Shown: piece after piece, positions 1 through 10,933 of the stretch
Position numbering within the stretch: position 1 is the first letter of the stretch
Layout: each line of letters starts with the position of its first letter
Origin: Methylococcaceae bacterium
Lineage (GTDB): Bacteria > Pseudomonadota > Gammaproteobacteria > Methylococcales > Methylomonadaceae
Length of the DNA: 64,000 nucleotides
Assembly (NCBI GenBank): GCA_016715325.1
Contig: JADKAL010000014.1
Span: 682,001-746,000 of the forward strand
Direction: 5' to 3'
Notes under the pieces: generated by a model
What the model was told of the DNA's origin: nothing
Seen by the model: only the letters and a program-made list of their open reading frames with translations
Database searches by the model: none
Program-made: the position numbers and the translations under genes

Positions 1-846
1 TTGGCTAGAATTCCACAAGAATCCAGTAAAACAAGAGATATTACCGGAGGTTTACCGCGTGTTGCCGATCTATTCGAGGCGCGTAAAACAAAAGATCCTG
101 CCATATTGGCTGAAACAAGCGGCACAATATCATTCGGTAAAGAAACAAAAGGTAAGCAGCGCGTCATCATTACCGACTCTACTGGAGAGCAGGTAGAAAC
201 GCTTATTTCAAAATGGCGGCATATCACTGTTTTTGAAGGTGAATACGTCGAAAAAGGCGAAACGATTGCTGAAGGCGAATTGACGCCGCACGATATCTTA
301 AGATTAAGAGGTGTGGAGGAGCTAGCCAATTATCTGGTTAAAGAAATACAAGATGTATATCGCTTGCAAGGGGTTAAAATTAACGACAAGCATATAGAAG
401 GTATCATCCGTCAAATGCTTAGAAAGGTTGAAATAACAGCTCCTGGCGACACTGCGTTCTTAAAAGGAGATCAGGTCGAGCGAACAGTGATGAGAGAAGA
501 GAATGACCGTATTGAAACCGAGGGGAAAATTCCGGCAAGTTATGAGTCTATCTTATTAGGTATAACTAAAGCGTCGTTAGCAACCGAATCTTTTATCTCA
601 GCGGCTTCATTCCAAGAAACAACGCGTGTTTTAACCGATGCTGCAGTACGTGGCTTAAACGATAGTTTGCTAGGTCTGAAAGAGAATGTCATCGTGGGAC
701 GACTAATTCCGGCAGGAACCGGTTTGGCTTATCACGAAAGCAGAAAAAATAGACAGATTCAAAACCAAGTCGTTGAAAATGAGCAGACTGCAAGTGTCGA
801 TGCGGATGAAGTAGAAGAAGCGCTTAAGCAAGCATTAAATATTTAA
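1..846 (+). CDS. rpoC: RNA polymerase beta' subunit, C-terminal part (gene cut by window start)
   Basis: This is the last 281 residues of the catalytic beta' subunit of RNA polymerase; the rest lies upstream of the window. The reading frame is open from base 1, so the TTG there is an internal Leu codon and not a start. Recognisable RpoC blocks are [16 protein letters not shown] near the beginning, [14 protein letters not shown] in the middle, and [20 protein letters not shown] followed by [16 protein letters not shown] towards the end. The tail after this ([20 protein letters not shown]) is short and acidic. It is followed by rpsL, the usual rpoBC-rpsL order, across a 168-base gap that holds a promoter. 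Confidence 0.98.
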   Translation: MARIPQESSKTRDITGGLPRVADLFEARKTKDPAILAETSGTISFGKETKGKQRVIITDSTGEQVETLISKWRHITVFEGEYVEKGETIAEGELTPHDILRLRGVEELANYLVKEIQDVYRLQGVKINDKHIEGIIRQMLRKVEITAPGDTAFLKGDQVERTVMREENDRIETEGKIPASYESILLGITKASLATESFISAASFQETTRVLTDAAVRGLNDSLLGLKENVIVGRLIPAGTGLAYHESRKNRQIQNQVVENEQTASVDADEVEEALKQALNI

Positions 847-869
847 TGCTAAGAATATAAAAAATCAGC

Positions 870-898
870 TTGACCTAATTTTACTAAACAAGTATGAT
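870..898 (+). promoter_or_regulatory. Probable sigma70 promoter for the str operon
   Basis: A TTGACC -35 box (870-875) and a TATGAT -10 box (893-898) are separated by exactly 17 bases. They lie in the rpoC-rpsL gap about 115 bases before rpsL. This is the best consensus match in the gap and would give the ribosomal run its own start in addition to read-through from rpoBC. A TTGACA also occurs at 925-930 but has no matching -10 box. Confidence 0.6.
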
Positions 899-1014
899 GC
901 TCTGCTCACATGGGCTTAAGTGAATTGACAAAGAAGTATGCAAAAGCCCTCAGGCAGGATTATTTGCTTGATTACATATGTCAAGTGTATATAAAGAATT
1001 TGGAGTAATAATTT

Positions 1015-1392
1015 ATGGCCACGATCAACCAATTGGTTCGTAAGCCGCGTGCTAAGAAAATAGAAAAAAGCAATGTTCCTGCGTTAGAGGCTTGCCCTCA
1101 GCGTAGAGGTGTTTGTACGCGCGTTTATACTACAACGCCAAAAAAGCCGAATTCTGCGTTGCGGAAAGTTGCAAGGGTTAGGTTGACTAACGGTTCTGAA
1201 GTGAGTAGTTACATCGGCGGCGAAGGGCATAACCTTCAAGAGCACTCTGTTGTGTTGATTAGAGGTGGTCGTGTTAAGGATTTGCCGGGTGTACGGTATC
1301 ACGTGGTTCGTGGTAGTTTGGATGCTTCAGGTGTAAATAACAGGAAGTGTGGTCGTTCTAAGTACGGCACTAAGCGTCCTAAAGGCAAGTAA
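1015..1392 (+). CDS. rpsL: 30S ribosomal protein S12
   Basis: S12 lies at the decoding centre of the small subunit and controls accuracy. The 125-residue product has the family hallmarks [31 protein letters not shown] and [16 protein letters not shown]. The two lysines whose replacement gives streptomycin resistance (in the PKKPNS and GRVKDLPG motifs) are the wild-type residues. The ATG is preceded by TTTGGAG at a normal distance. It is the first gene of the str group and is 13 bases before rpsG. Confidence 0.98.
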   Translation: MATINQLVRKPRAKKIEKSNVPALEACPQRRGVCTRVYTTTPKKPNSALRKVARVRLTNGSEVSSYIGGEGHNLQEHSVVLIRGGRVKDLPGVRYHVVRGSLDASGVNNRKCGRSKYGTKRPKGK

Positions 1393-1405
1393 GAGTTGAT
1401 AAATA

Positions 1406-1876
1406 ATGTCTAGAAGAAGAGTTGCTACTAAAAGAGAAATAATTCCTGATCCTAGGTACGGTAGTGTCATGTTGACCAAGTTCATGAATATGATCATGGA
1501 AAGCGGTAAAAAATCCATAGCAGAAGGGATTGTTTACGGCGCTCTTGATGTAATTGAGAAAAAGGGTCATAACGAGCCATTGGATGTGCTTTCAAAAGCA
1601 TTGGATAATGTTCAGCCTCGCGTAGAAGTAAAATCCAGGCGTGTTGGTGGTGCGACCTATCAAGTGCCGGTTGAAGTCAGGCCTTCAAGGCGGATGGCAT
1701 TGGCAATGCGATGGTTGATTGATGCTTCTAGGAAGCGTAATGAGCGACGAATGTCTTCTAAGTTAGCAGGCGAGTTGCTAGATGCTTTTGAGAATCGTGG
1801 GTCTGCGGCTAAAAAGCGTGAAGATACGCATAGAATGGCTGAAGCTAATAAAGCGTTTTCGCACTACCGCTGGTAA
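1406..1876 (+). CDS. rpsG: 30S ribosomal protein S7
   Basis: S7 nucleates folding of the 16S rRNA 3' domain and lines the E site and mRNA exit. The product has 156 residues, the standard bacterial size, with the typical start [10 protein letters not shown], the [12 protein letters not shown] helix and the [18 protein letters not shown] block. It sits 13 bases after rpsL and 29 bases before fusA in the same transcription unit. In E. coli S7 represses str translation by binding the rpsL-rpsG gap; here that gap is only 13 bases, so an E. coli-type site of full size would not fit. Confidence 0.98.
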   Translation: MSRRRVATKREIIPDPRYGSVMLTKFMNMIMESGKKSIAEGIVYGALDVIEKKGHNEPLDVLSKALDNVQPRVEVKSRRVGGATYQVPVEVRPSRRMALAMRWLIDASRKRNERRMSSKLAGELLDAFENRGSAAKKREDTHRMAEANKAFSHYRW

Positions 1877-1905
1877 GACGTTAAAAGTTAAGTTGGGTTT
1901 TGCTT

Positions 1906-4002
1906 GTGGCAAGAAAAACGCCAATAGAGCTTTATCGAAATATCGGTATTATGGCTCATATAGATGCGGGAAAAACCACAACAACCGAAAGGATTTTGTA
2001 CTATACAGGTGTTTCTCACAAGATTGGAGAAGTCCATGACGGCGCTGCAACCATGGATTGGATGGAGCAAGAGCAGGAACGAGGAATTACGATAACCTCT
2101 GCGGCAACAACCTGTTTTTGGTCTGGCATGGAAAAACAGTTTTTGCAGCATCGTATAAACATAATCGATACACCAGGACATGTTGACTTCACAATTGAGG
2201 TTGAACGTTCGTTGAGAGTTTTGGATGGTGCATGTGCGGTTTTTTGTGCAGTAGGCGGTGTTGAGCCTCAGTCTGAGACTGTTTGGAGGCAGGCGAACAA
2301 ATATCACGTTCCTAGATTAGCTTTCGTGAACAAAATGGATCGAGCCGGTGCGGATTTTTTGCGTGTTATAAATCAAATTGATTCTCGATTAGGCGCAAAA
2401 GCAGTACCTATGCAGTTGCCTATAGGTTCGGAAGAAAGCTTTCAAGGTGTGGTGGATTTGATAAAAATGAAAGCCATATATTGGGATGAAAACAATATGG
2501 GCATGACTTTTAAAGAAGAAGATGTTCCGCCGCAGATGTTGTCCGATTGTAAGAAATGGCGTGACTACATCGTAGAAGCCGCAGCAGACGCAAATGAAGA
2601 ATTGATGGGTAAATATCTTGATGATGGGTATTTAACCAATGAAGAAATAAAAGCAGGTATAAGGCAGCAAACAGTAGCTAATAATCTGGTTCCAGCTTAT
2701 TGCGGCTCGGCCTTTAGGAATAAAGGTGTGCAGGCGATGTTGGATGCGGTGATTGAATTTTTGCCGTCACCTTTGGATGTTAAAGCAATCAAGGGGTTGC
2801 TTGAAGATGAGGAGACTGAAGCTGAGCGACCTGCATCCGATGAGCTTCCATTTTCATCATTAGCTTTTAAAATTGCTACTGATCCTTATGTGGGTACGCT
2901 AACTTTTTTTCGGGTTTATTCCGGGGTGTTGAATTCCGGTGATACTGTTTTTAATCCGATTAAAAGGAAGAGAGAGCGCATAGGGCGGATAGTGCAAATG
3001 CATGCCAATAGCAGAGAAGAAGTTAAGGAGGTTTTTGCGGGAGATATTGCTGCAGCCATTGGTTTAAAAGATGTAACTACTGGCGATACCTTATGCGATC
3101 CAGGAAGCATAATTCTTCTTGAGCGAATGGATTTTCCGGATCCGGTTATATCTGTAGCAGTTGAGCCGAGAACTAAAGCTGATCAAGAAAAAATGACTGC
3201 TGCTTTGGGTAAGTTGGCGCAAGAAGATCCTTCCTTTAGGGTTCATACGGATGAGGAATCAGGACAAATTATAATTTCAGGGATGGGCGAGCTTCATCTA
3301 GAAATCATTGTAGACCGTATGAAAAGGGAGTTCGGCGTAAACGCAACAGTCGGTGCGCCACAGGTAGCCTACAGAGAAACCATACGTGCTTCGGTTGAGC
3401 AAGAGGGTAAGTTTATAAGGCAATCAGGCGGGCGAGGGCAGTATGGTCATGTTTGGTTGCGATTAGAGCCCAAGGAGAATGGGGCCGGGTATGAATTTAT
3501 AAATGGAATTGTTGGTGGTGTTGTGCCAAAAGAATACATACCTGCGGTTGATAAAGGAATTCAGGAGCAGCTGAAAAGCGGTGTTCTCGCGGGTTATCCG
3601 GTTTTAGACGTTAAAGTAACATTATTCGATGGTTCGTATCATGATGTTGATTCGAACGAGATGGCATTCAAAATTGCGGGTTCCATGTGCTTTAAGGAAG
3701 GCGCAAGAAAGGCGAGTCCGGTGTTGTTGGAGCCTATTATGAAAGTCGAAATTACTACGCCTGAAGAGTATATGGGCGATGTTGTTGGTGATGTGAATAG
3801 GCGGCGCGGAATAATACAAGGCATGGATGATACGCCCGCTGGTAAAACATTATGTTGCGAAGTTCCTTTGGCGGAAATGTTCGGTTATTCGACAGATTTA
3901 CGTTCGGTAACACAAGGTCGCGCAACATATAGCATGCAGTTTGAAAAATATAATGAAGTACCTGCATTTATTGCAGAAACGATTATTAGAAAATCATCAT
4001 AA
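1906..4002 (+). CDS. fusA: Elongation factor G
   Basis: This is the GTPase that drives translocation and, with RRF, ribosome recycling. The P-loop [15 protein letters not shown], the switch II motif DTPGHVDF and the guanine motif NKMDRAG are all present, followed by domains II-V ([13 protein letters not shown] in domain IV). I place the start at the GTG at 1906 because the protein then begins [15 protein letters not shown] like other EF-G proteins. A TTG two codons upstream (1900) is possible but fits less well. The protein is 698 residues, normal length. It lies between rpsG and tuf. Confidence 0.97.
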   Translation: MARKTPIELYRNIGIMAHIDAGKTTTTERILYYTGVSHKIGEVHDGAATMDWMEQEQERGITITSAATTCFWSGMEKQFLQHRINIIDTPGHVDFTIEVERSLRVLDGACAVFCAVGGVEPQSETVWRQANKYHVPRLAFVNKMDRAGADFLRVINQIDSRLGAKAVPMQLPIGSEESFQGVVDLIKMKAIYWDENNMGMTFKEEDVPPQMLSDCKKWRDYIVEAAADANEELMGKYLDDGYLTNEEIKAGIRQQTVANNLVPAYCGSAFRNKGVQAMLDAVIEFLPSPLDVKAIKGLLEDEETEAERPASDELPFSSLAFKIATDPYVGTLTFFRVYSGVLNSGDTVFNPIKRKRERIGRIVQMHANSREEVKEVFAGDIAAAIGLKDVTTGDTLCDPGSIILLERMDFPDPVISVAVEPRTKADQEKMTAALGKLAQEDPSFRVHTDEESGQIIISGMGELHLEIIVDRMKREFGVNATVGAPQVAYRETIRASVEQEGKFIRQSGGRGQYGHVWLRLEPKENGAGYEFINGIVGGVVPKEYIPAVDKGIQEQLKSGVLAGYPVLDVKVTLFDGSYHDVDSNEMAFKIAGSMCFKEGARKASPVLLEPIMKVEITTPEEYMGDVVGDVNRRRGIIQGMDDTPAGKTLCCEVPLAEMFGYSTDLRSVTQGRATYSMQFEKYNEVPAFIAETIIRKSS

Positions 4003-4030
4003 TTTGAATGTAACAGAAAGGTATTGAGTC

Positions 4031-5221
4031 ATGGCTAAAGAGAAATTTTCACGTAATAAGCCTCACGTTAACGTTGGCACAATTGGTCACGTTGATCATG
4101 GCAAAACGACATTAACCGCTGCCCTTACTAAAGTGATGGCGGAGCTACAAGGCGGCGAAGCAAAAGCATTCGATCAAATTGACAATGCCCCGGAAGAGCG
4201 TGCTCGCGGTATTACCATTGCGACCTCCCATGTTGAATATGAATCTGCAACGCGCCACTATGCTCATGTCGACTGCCCTGGTCATGCTGATTACGTAAAA
4301 AATATGATCACCGGTGCTGCTCAAATGGATGGTGCTATTCTGGTTTGTTCAGCGGCAGATGGTCCGATGCCACAAACACGCGAACATATTTTATTGTCAA
4401 GACAGGTAGGCGTTCCTTATATAGTAGTTTTCCTTAATAAGGCGGATATGGTCGACGACGCTGAGTTGATTGAGCTGGTCGAAATGGAAATTCGTGAGTT
4501 ATTAGACATGTACGAATTCCCAGGCGATGATACGCCCATTATAGTGGGTTCTGCTCTAAAAGCACTTGAAGGTGACACAAGCGAGTTAGGTGTTCCTTCT
4601 GTAGTTAAGTTGGTAGAGGCGCTTGATAGCTATATTCCGTTGCCTGAAAGAGCGGTTGACGGCGCATTCTTGATGCCGATCGAAGACGTTTTCTCAATCT
4701 CAGGCCGTGGTACTGTAGTAACTGGTCGTATTGAGCGTGGTGTTATCAAAGTTGGTCAAGAAGTTGAAATCGTTGGAATTAGACCGACAGTTACAACAAC
4801 GGTTACCGGTGTTGAAATGTTCCGAAAATTACTGGATCAAGGACAAGCTGGGGATAACGTAGGTTTGTTGTTGAGAGGTACAAAGCGTGATGATGTTGAA
4901 CGTGGTCAAGTTCTGGCTCACAAAGGCACCATCAAACCACATGCGCATTTCAATGCTGAAATATACGTATTGTCAAAGGATGAAGGTGGGCGTCATACGC
5001 CATTCTTTAACGGATATCGTCCTCAGTTTTATTTTAGAACCACCGACGTGACCGGAGCTGTTGATCTTCCAGAGGGTGTTGAAATGGTAATGCCTGGAGA
5101 TAATATTTCTGTGAAGGTGAAGTTAATATCACCGATTGCTATGGAAGAAGGTTTGCGGTTTGCTATCCGTGAAGGTGGTCGTACAGTTGGTGCCGGTGTT
5201 GTTGCATCAATAATTGAGTAA
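4031..5221 (+). CDS. tuf: Elongation factor Tu
   Basis: EF-Tu delivers aminoacyl-tRNA to the ribosome as a GTP complex. The 396-residue product has [14 protein letters not shown] (residues 19-32), [20 protein letters not shown], the guanine-binding NKAD motif and GSALKALEG, followed by the two beta-barrel domains. It is the only tuf copy in this window; many gammaproteobacteria carry a second near rpoB. It ends only 5 bases before rpsJ, which joins the str and S10 groups directly and leaves no space for an S10 promoter or leader between them. Confidence 0.98.
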   Translation: MAKEKFSRNKPHVNVGTIGHVDHGKTTLTAALTKVMAELQGGEAKAFDQIDNAPEERARGITIATSHVEYESATRHYAHVDCPGHADYVKNMITGAAQMDGAILVCSAADGPMPQTREHILLSRQVGVPYIVVFLNKADMVDDAELIELVEMEIRELLDMYEFPGDDTPIIVGSALKALEGDTSELGVPSVVKLVEALDSYIPLPERAVDGAFLMPIEDVFSISGRGTVVTGRIERGVIKVGQEVEIVGIRPTVTTTVTGVEMFRKLLDQGQAGDNVGLLLRGTKRDDVERGQVLAHKGTIKPHAHFNAEIYVLSKDEGGRHTPFFNGYRPQFYFRTTDVTGAVDLPEGVEMVMPGDNISVKVKLISPIAMEEGLRFAIREGGRTVGAGVVASIIE

Positions 5222-5226
5222 TATAT

Positions 5227-5538
5227 ATGTCTAATCAAACTATCAGAATCCGTTTGAAATCATTTGATCATAAATTGATCGATCAATCGGCTGGTGAGAT
5301 AGTAGAAACAGCAAGGAGAACGGGAGCGCAAGTTAAAGGCCCTATTCCCTTGCCTACTAAAAAAGAACGTTTTACGATTTTGATCTCTCCGCATGTTAAT
5401 AAAGACGCGAGAGACCAGTATGAATTGAGGACTTACAAAAGATTGCTTGATATTGTTGAGCCGACTGACAAAACAGTCGATGCCTTGATGAAATTAGATC
5501 TAGCAGCCGGTGTTGATGTCCAAATTAAGTTGAATTAA
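5227..5538 (+). CDS. rpsJ: 30S ribosomal protein S10 (NusE)
   Basis: S10 is a small-subunit head protein that also acts as NusE in antitermination together with NusB. The 103-residue product has the family pattern [29 protein letters not shown], split here for brevity, and [20 protein letters not shown]. It starts 5 bases after the tuf stop, so it is almost certainly cotranscribed with, and probably translationally coupled to, tuf. It opens the S10 ribosomal group, followed 19 bases later by rplC. Confidence 0.97.
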   Translation: MSNQTIRIRLKSFDHKLIDQSAGEIVETARRTGAQVKGPIPLPTKKERFTILISPHVNKDARDQYELRTYKRLLDIVEPTDKTVDALMKLDLAAGVDVQIKLN

Positions 5539-5557
5539 AAGATAGAGGAATTGGCAG

Positions 5558-6208
5558 ATGTCAATAGGTCTTGTGGGTCGAAAATGCGGTATGACCAGGG
5601 TGTTCGGTGAAGATGGCACTTCCGTACCCGTTACTGTGTTGCAAGTTGATTCCAATAGAATTGCCCAAATAAAAAGTATAGAAGTTGACGGATATCGTTC
5701 AATACAGGTTGCTGTTGGCGATAAAAAATCATCACATGTAAACAAAGCTATGGCCGGTCATTATGCGAAAGCAAATATGACTGCAGGGCGAGGATTGTGG
5801 GAGTTCCGCCTTGAAGAAGGTGAGGGTGAAGGCCTATCGGTAGGTTCTGAGTTGCCGGTAACAATATTTTCACCTGGTCAAGTAATAGATGTCCAAGGTA
5901 AAAGTATCGGTAAAGGGTTTGCTGGTGGAATTAAGCGTCATCATTTTGGTATGCAGGATGCTACGCATGGAAACTCTCGTTCGCATCGGGTATTAGGTTC
6001 TATTGGTATGAACCAAACTCCGGGGCGGGTATTCAAAGGCAAAAAAATGGAAGGTCATCTGGGTGATGTGAAAAGAACAACCCAAAACCTGACTATCCAT
6101 TCCATTGATACTGAACGCAATCTGATTTTAGTCAAAGGTGCCGTACCTGGCGCAAAGGGCGGAGATGTGGTTGTTGTTCCTGCAGCTAAAAAGAGAAACA
6201 AAGGTTAG
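5558..6208 (+). CDS. rplC: 50S ribosomal protein L3
   Basis: L3 initiates large-subunit assembly and reaches the peptidyl transferase centre. The 216-residue product starts [16 protein letters not shown] and carries the conserved loop [18 protein letters not shown], which contains the glutamine that PrmB methylates in E. coli. It is preceded by GAGGAA at good spacing and is 3 bases from rplD, so the two are tightly coupled. Confidence 0.97.
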   Translation: MSIGLVGRKCGMTRVFGEDGTSVPVTVLQVDSNRIAQIKSIEVDGYRSIQVAVGDKKSSHVNKAMAGHYAKANMTAGRGLWEFRLEEGEGEGLSVGSELPVTIFSPGQVIDVQGKSIGKGFAGGIKRHHFGMQDATHGNSRSHRVLGSIGMNQTPGRVFKGKKMEGHLGDVKRTTQNLTIHSIDTERNLILVKGAVPGAKGGDVVVVPAAKKRNKG

Positions 6209-6211
6209 TTT

Positions 6212-6829
6212 ATGGGTTTGCAAATACCGGCTTTAAACGGAAGCAGTTCAAGTAATATTGAAGTTTCTGAATCAGTTTTTGGAAGTGGTTACAACGAGAC
6301 GCTTATTCACCAATTAGTTACAAGATACCTTGCTGGTGCTAGGGCTGGAACTAAAGCGCAAAAAACACGTACCGAAGTGAGCGGCGGAGGGGCAAAGCCC
6401 TGGCGACAAAAAGGAACCGGACGTGCTCGTTCAGGTTCAACAAGAAGTCCGATATGGCGGACAGGCGGTATTGTTTTTGCTGCAAAACCACGCAGTTTTG
6501 AGCAGAAATTGAATAAGAAAATGTTTCGTGTTGGAGTGCGTTCCATTTTGTCGGAATTACTTCGGCAAAATCGCTTGGTCCTTAGCGACTCTATCGTGCC
6601 TTCTGCTCCGAAAACAAAAGAGCTGGTTGCAAAATTAAAAGACATTGATGCCAAACGTTTCTTAATAATTGTCGACAAGATTGATATTAATCTCGCTTTG
6701 TCAGCAAGAAATATACCGCATGTTGAAGTTATTGAGTCAAGTAATCTTAGTCCGGTATTGCTTTTATCAGCGGATAAAGTGATTGCCACTACATTAGCTA
6801 TCAAGCAACTTGAGGAGCGTTTAGGATGA
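6212..6829 (+). CDS. rplD: 50S ribosomal protein L4
   Basis: L4 lines the peptide exit tunnel. The 205-residue product has the long internal extension GGGAKPWRQKGTGRARSGS and GGIVFAAKPRSF that reaches the tunnel constriction. In E. coli L4 also attenuates its own operon through a leader upstream of rpsJ; no leader of that size exists here because rpsJ directly follows tuf. The stop overlaps the rplW start by 4 bases (ATGA), a translational-coupling arrangement. Confidence 0.97.
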   Translation: MGLQIPALNGSSSSNIEVSESVFGSGYNETLIHQLVTRYLAGARAGTKAQKTRTEVSGGGAKPWRQKGTGRARSGSTRSPIWRTGGIVFAAKPRSFEQKLNKKMFRVGVRSILSELLRQNRLVLSDSIVPSAPKTKELVAKLKDIDAKRFLIIVDKIDINLALSARNIPHVEVIESSNLSPVLLLSADKVIATTLAIKQLEERLG

Positions 6830-7119
6830 GTAATTCTCAACAGGTAGATGTTTTAATATCGCCGATCATCTCGGAAAAAAGTTCGGTTGCAGCTGATAAA
6901 GAAAATCGCTATGTGTTTAAAATAAAAAAGCAAGCGACTAAACTACACGTTAAAAAGGCTGTTGAAGCCTTATTTAATGTCGAAGTTGATTCAGTGCATG
7001 TTTTGAATGTTAAGGGTAAGAAAAAGCGCTTCGGCAAAACATTAGGTCAGCGTTCTGATTGGAAAAAAGCTTACGTTAAACTCAAGTCCGGTCATGATAT
7101 AAACTTTGCTACCCCATAA
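6826..7119 (+). CDS. rplW: 50S ribosomal protein L23
   Basis: L23 sits at the tunnel exit and is the docking site of trigger factor and SRP. The 97-residue protein shows the pattern ISPIISEKSS near its start and the FGKTLGQRSDWKKAYVKL C-terminal strand. The ATG overlaps the last codon of rplD. A 40-base spacer separates it from rplB, one of the larger gaps in this run, without an obvious promoter. Confidence 0.96.
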   Translation: MSNSQQVDVLISPIISEKSSVAADKENRYVFKIKKQATKLHVKKAVEALFNVEVDSVHVLNVKGKKKRFGKTLGQRSDWKKAYVKLKSGHDINFATP

Positions 7120-7159
7120 CCCAATAAAATAAAGAAACAATAGGAAACGGTATTACGAT

Positions 7160-7981
7160 ATGGCTATTGTAAAGTCAAAACCCACATCACCAGGATCGCG
7201 CTTTGTTGTGCGGATCAAGAGCGAAGGGCTTCATAAAGGGAAGCCATATGCTCCACTGCTAACAAAGTTAAGTAAAAGTGGCGGCCGGAATAATCTTGGT
7301 CGCATTACAACAAGGCATGTGGGTGGTGGTCACAAACAACACTACCGTATTATTGACTTTAAGCGTAACAAATTCGATATTCCTGCAGTAGTAGAGAGAG
7401 TCGAGTACGATCCGAATAGAACAGCAAACATTGCGCTTGTGCTTTTTAAAGATGGTGAAAGACGGTACATAATTGCGCCAAAGGGAATTGAAGTTGGGCA
7501 AGAAATTATTTCATCAGAATCTGTTCCGGTAAAACCTGGAAACTGCATGCCACTTCGTAATATCCCAATGGGTACGGTTGTGCATTGTGTAGAATTAAAG
7601 CCTGGTAAAGGCGCGCAGATGGCGCGAAGTGCCGGCGCTTCAGCTCAATTAGTGGCAAGAGACGGTGCGCATGCAACGTTAAGATTACGTTCCGGTGAAA
7701 TGAGAAAGGTCTTGGCTGATTGTAGAGCTGTGATCGGTGAAGTATCCAACTCCGAACATAATTTAATTTCTTATGGTAAAGCTGGTGCTACAAGATGGCG
7801 GGGTGTTAGGCCGACAGTTCGTGGAGTTGTAATGAACCCGGTTGATCATCCGCATGGTGGTGGTGAAGGTAGAACATCGGGCGGTAGACATCCTGTTACA
7901 CCTTGGGGTATACCTACAAAAGGTTACAAAACGAGAAAAAACAAACGCACTGATAATATGATTATCAGACGTAGAAAATAA
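7160..7981 (+). CDS. rplB: 50S ribosomal protein L2
   Basis: L2 is needed for subunit joining and peptidyl transfer. The 273-residue product has the RNA-binding [20 protein letters not shown] block and the conserved [15 protein letters not shown] motif, whose histidine lies near the catalytic centre, and ends in a basic tail ([14 protein letters not shown]). It is full length and followed 18 bases later by rpsS. Confidence 0.98.
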   Translation: MAIVKSKPTSPGSRFVVRIKSEGLHKGKPYAPLLTKLSKSGGRNNLGRITTRHVGGGHKQHYRIIDFKRNKFDIPAVVERVEYDPNRTANIALVLFKDGERRYIIAPKGIEVGQEIISSESVPVKPGNCMPLRNIPMGTVVHCVELKPGKGAQMARSAGASAQLVARDGAHATLRLRSGEMRKVLADCRAVIGEVSNSEHNLISYGKAGATRWRGVRPTVRGVVMNPVDHPHGGGEGRTSGGRHPVTPWGIPTKGYKTRKNKRTDNMIIRRRK

Positions 7982-7999
7982 GATAAGAGAGGTATTAAA

Positions 8000-8272
8000 G
8001 TGCCACGTTCAATTAAAAAAGGTCCGTTTATAGATCATCATCTTCTAAAGAAAGTTGAGGATGCGATCAATACAAATAATCGGAAACCTATTAAGACTTG
8101 GTCTAGAAGATCGATGATTATTCCCGATATGTTGGGTTTAACTATTGCCGTTCACAATGGTCGATTGCATATACCTGTTCTGGTCTCTGAGAATATGATT
8201 GGGCACAAATTAGGTGAGTTTGCGCCAACTAGAACATACAAAGGCCATGTGGCTGATAAAAAATCTAAATAA
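8000..8272 (+). CDS. rpsS: 30S ribosomal protein S19
   Basis: S19 is a head protein of the small subunit that contacts the A-site finger. The 90-residue protein reads [17 protein letters not shown] at its start and has [19 protein letters not shown] at its end, both diagnostic. It uses a GTG start at 8000 preceded by AGAGAGG; no in-frame ATG gives the family N terminus. The next gene, rplV, is 12 bases downstream. Confidence 0.97.
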   Translation: MPRSIKKGPFIDHHLLKKVEDAINTNNRKPIKTWSRRSMIIPDMLGLTIAVHNGRLHIPVLVSENMIGHKLGEFAPTRTYKGHVADKKSK

Positions 8273-8284
8273 GGTTGTTGTGTA

Positions 8285-8620
8285 ATGGAAGTTTCAGCAA
8301 AACTAAGTAATGCGCCGTTATCCGCTCAAAAAGCTAGGCTTGTAGGAGATATGATAAGAGGCATGCCGGTTGAAAAAGCACTTAATACATTGAAATTCAG
8401 TTCTAAAAAGGGAGCTGTAATTATCAAGAAAATATTAGAATCCGCTGTGGCAAATGCCGAGCATAATGAAAGTGCAGATATTGACGAATTGCGCGTATCA
8501 ACTGTTTTTGTTGACGGAGCTGCAAGTATGAAGCGATTTAAGGCAAGAGCTAAAGGACGTGCTAACCATATCCTTAAAAGAACCTGCCACATTACAGTTA
8601 AAGTGTCAGAAAATCAGTAG
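8285..8620 (+). CDS. rplV: 50S ribosomal protein L22
   Basis: L22 forms, with L4, the narrowest part of the exit tunnel through a long beta hairpin. The 111-residue product has [21 protein letters not shown] near the start (interrupted here only by length) and the hairpin region [19 protein letters not shown]. It is of normal size and lies 9 bases before rpsC. Confidence 0.97.
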   Translation: MEVSAKLSNAPLSAQKARLVGDMIRGMPVEKALNTLKFSSKKGAVIIKKILESAVANAEHNESADIDELRVSTVFVDGAASMKRFKARAKGRANHILKRTCHITVKVSENQ

Positions 8621-8629
8621 GGGTAGATA

Positions 8630-9292
8630 ATGGGTCAAAAAGTACATCCAATAGGCATTCGTCTCGGTATCGTAAAGGACTGGAACTCAAGATGGTATGC
8701 GAATAGCCATGATTATCCGCTGTTTCTAAACCAAGATTTAGAAGTAAGGCGCTTTCTGAAGGAAAAATTGGCGCATGCGTCTGTAAGCAAAATACAGATA
8801 AATCGTCCGGCAAATAATGCCCATATAACAGTACATACCGCAAGGCCTGGTATTGTCATCGGAAAAAAAGGCGAAGATATCGATGTCTTAAGACTACAGA
8901 TATCGAAAATGATCGGCGTACCTGTGCAGCTTAATGTAGAAGAAATTAGAAAGCCTGAGCTTGATGCTCAATTGGTTGCAGAAGGTGTGGCCCAGCAACT
9001 AGAAAAACGTATTATGTATCGTAGAGCAATGAAGAGAGCTGTGACTAATACGATGCGTCTTGGTGCAGAAGGAATAAAAATTACAGTCGGCGGTCGTTTA
9101 AATGGTGCTGAAATCGCACGCACGGAGTGGTATAGAGAAGGACGAGTACCTCTTCATACCTTAAGAGCCGATATTGATTATGCAACAGCAGAAGCAAATA
9201 CAACTTACGGAATTATCGGTATTAAAGTATGGATATTCAAAGGCGAAGTATTTGATATGGATTTGCACAATAGTCCTGAATCCAAGAAATAA
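8630..9292 (+). CDS. rpsC: 30S ribosomal protein S3
   Basis: S3 forms part of the mRNA entry tunnel. The 220-residue protein begins [20 protein letters not shown] and holds a type II KH domain with the loop [12 protein letters not shown], followed by the conserved C-terminal block [20 protein letters not shown]. The length is close to the family norm, with a short C-terminal tail. It is cotranscribed with rplV and rplP (15-base gap). Confidence 0.97.
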   Translation: MGQKVHPIGIRLGIVKDWNSRWYANSHDYPLFLNQDLEVRRFLKEKLAHASVSKIQINRPANNAHITVHTARPGIVIGKKGEDIDVLRLQISKMIGVPVQLNVEEIRKPELDAQLVAEGVAQQLEKRIMYRRAMKRAVTNTMRLGAEGIKITVGGRLNGAEIARTEWYREGRVPLHTLRADIDYATAEANTTYGIIGIKVWIFKGEVFDMDLHNSPESKK

Positions 9293-9307
9293 GATAAGGT
9301 CATAGCG

Positions 9308-9721
9308 ATGCTTCAACCAAAAAGAACAAAATTTCGAAAACAACACAAAGGTAGAAATACCGGAACTGCGGTCCGTGGCTCATCAGTTAGTTTTGGTGAA
9401 TACGGGTTAAAGTCTGTGAGTCGTGGTCGTTTAACCGCAAGGCAAATTGAGTCGGCACGTAGAACGATATCGAGACATGTAAAACGTGGTGGAAAACTTT
9501 GGATTAGAATATTTCCTGATAAACCGATTACGAAAAAACCTTTAGAAGTTCGTATGGGAAAAGGGAAAGGTAGTGTAGAATACTGGGTTGCTCAAATCAG
9601 ACCTGGAACAATGCTTTATGAAATTCAAGGCGTCTCGGAAGAGTTGGCACGTGAAGCCTTTACCTTGGCTGCAGCTAAATTACCGTTAAAAACACTATTC
9701 ACAGCTCGGACGATAATGTAA
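9308..9721 (+). CDS. rplP: 50S ribosomal protein L16
   Basis: L16 helps place A-site tRNA at the peptidyl transferase centre. The 137-residue protein begins [17 protein letters not shown] and contains [20 protein letters not shown] and [17 protein letters not shown]. Its TAA stop shares one base with the rpmC ATG (TAATG at 9719-9723), so translation of L29 is expected to depend on termination of L16. Confidence 0.97.
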   Translation: MLQPKRTKFRKQHKGRNTGTAVRGSSVSFGEYGLKSVSRGRLTARQIESARRTISRHVKRGGKLWIRIFPDKPITKKPLEVRMGKGKGSVEYWVAQIRPGTMLYEIQGVSEELAREAFTLAAAKLPLKTLFTARTIM

Positions 9722-9912
9722 TGAAGGCTAAAGATTTACGTAAAAAAACTAAAGATGAAATGGTTGTTTTGCTTGCAGATTTATTAAAAGAAAAATTTAA
9801 TTTAAAAATGCAAAAAGGGACTGGACAGCTTGCCAAACCATCACAAGTTAAAAGTGTAAGACGTGATATTGCACGGATTCATACCCTTATAAAAGAAACG
9901 GCAGGATCGTAA
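9721..9912 (+). CDS. rpmC: 50S ribosomal protein L29
   Basis: L29 is a small two-helix protein at the tunnel exit next to L23. The 63-residue product has the typical [14 protein letters not shown] start and the [15 protein letters not shown] helix, followed by the [14 protein letters not shown] helix. It overlaps rplP by one base and is a single base away from rpsQ. Confidence 0.95.
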   Translation: MKAKDLRKKTKDEMVVLLADLLKEKFNLKMQKGTGQLAKPSQVKSVRRDIARIHTLIKETAGS

Positions 9913-9913
9913 C

Positions 9914-10177
9914 ATGTCCGAGAATGTGGTTAAATTAAGAACAATTACTGGTAAAGTTGTCAGTAATAAAATGGATAAGACTATAACGGTGCTCGTTGAA
10001 CGAGTTGTTAAACACCCGGTTTATGGTAAGTATATAAAGCGGTCGTCAAAGATGATGGCGCATGATGAACAGAATATGTGTGAAGAAGGTGATTTGGTTT
10101 CTATAACATCGTGTAGACCCCTGTCGAAAAATAAAGCTTTTAAATTAGTTGAAGTATTAGAAAAAGCTAATAAATAA
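9914..10177 (+). CDS. rpsQ: 30S ribosomal protein S17
   Basis: S17 is an early-assembling OB-fold protein of the small subunit. The 87-residue product has [34 protein letters not shown] and the loop [20 protein letters not shown]. It closes the S10-type group; a 43-base spacer then leads to rplN, where the spc-type group begins without a clear promoter or terminator. Confidence 0.96.
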   Translation: MSENVVKLRTITGKVVSNKMDKTITVLVERVVKHPVYGKYIKRSSKMMAHDEQNMCEEGDLVSITSCRPLSKNKAFKLVEVLEKANK

Positions 10178-10220
10178 GGTTTAAAGAAGTTGTTATTTTT
10201 AGAATAATTAGGAAAAAGCT

Positions 10221-10589
10221 ATGATTCAGATGCAAACAAACCTTGATGTTGCCGACAACAGCGGCGCAAAAAGAGTTATGTGTATCAAAGTGTTGGGTGG
10301 ATCGCACAGGCGTTATGCCGGGATTGGCGATATCATAAAAGTTAGTATCAAAGATGCAATTCCTCGTGGCAGAGTTAAAAAAGGGGAAGTCTATAATGCT
10401 TTGGTCGTTAGGACGTCTAAAGGAGTACGCCGCGCTGATGGTTCAGTCATTCGCTTTGATGGTAACGCTGCCGTAATCCTAAATAATAACTTGCAGCCTT
10501 TAGGCACACGTATTTTTGGACCTGTTACTCGTGAATTAAGGGGTGAAAAATTCATGAAGATTATCTCCTTAGCACCCGAAGTATTATAA
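10221..10589 (+). CDS. rplN: 50S ribosomal protein L14
   Basis: L14 contributes to the intersubunit bridge B8 and binds the silencing factor RsfS. The 122-residue protein starts [17 protein letters not shown], the classical L14 signature, and has [20 protein letters not shown] and GPVTRELR near its end. Normal length. It is the first gene of the spc-type group. Confidence 0.97.
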   Translation: MIQMQTNLDVADNSGAKRVMCIKVLGGSHRRYAGIGDIIKVSIKDAIPRGRVKKGEVYNALVVRTSKGVRRADGSVIRFDGNAAVILNNNLQPLGTRIFGPVTRELRGEKFMKIISLAPEVL

Positions 10590-10602
10590 GGGGTTAACTA
10601 AT

Positions 10603-10920
10603 ATGCAAAAAATTAAAAAAGGCGACGATGTTATCGTTCGTACCGGTAAAGATAAAGGAAAGAGTGGTAGAGTCACCAAAATTCTTAAAGACAATAAGAT
10701 TTTGGTAGAGGGAATCAACCAATCTAAAAAGAATCAAAAAGGGAATCCAAATACCGGAGTAGCAGGTGGTATTGTCGTAAAAGATATGCCGCTCGATATT
10801 TCTAATGTTGGTGTTTATAACCCAGCAATAAAGAAAGCAGATCGTATTGGAATTAAAGTTTTGGAAAACGGAAAGAAAGTTCGGTATTTCAAATCAACCA
10901 ACGAAGTCGTTGATGTATAA
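10603..10920 (+). CDS. rplX: 50S ribosomal protein L24
   Basis: L24 is one of the two assembly initiators of the large subunit. The 105-residue product begins with a KOW motif (KIKKGDDVIVRTGKDKGK) and contains GGIVVKDMPLDISNV. It lies between rplN and rplE with 13-base spacers. In E. coli S8 represses at the L24-L5 junction; I cannot establish that structure from this short spacer. Confidence 0.96.
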   Translation: MQKIKKGDDVIVRTGKDKGKSGRVTKILKDNKILVEGINQSKKNQKGNPNTGVAGGIVVKDMPLDISNVGVYNPAIKKADRIGIKVLENGKKVRYFKSTNEVVDV

Positions 10921-10933
10921 GGTAGATTGAATT

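Noticed and set aside
6307..6840. Long minus-strand open frame (177 codons) opposite rplD
   Set aside because: It lies wholly opposite a conserved ribosomal gene, has no ribosome site or family resemblance, and reflects the codon bias of the plus strand.
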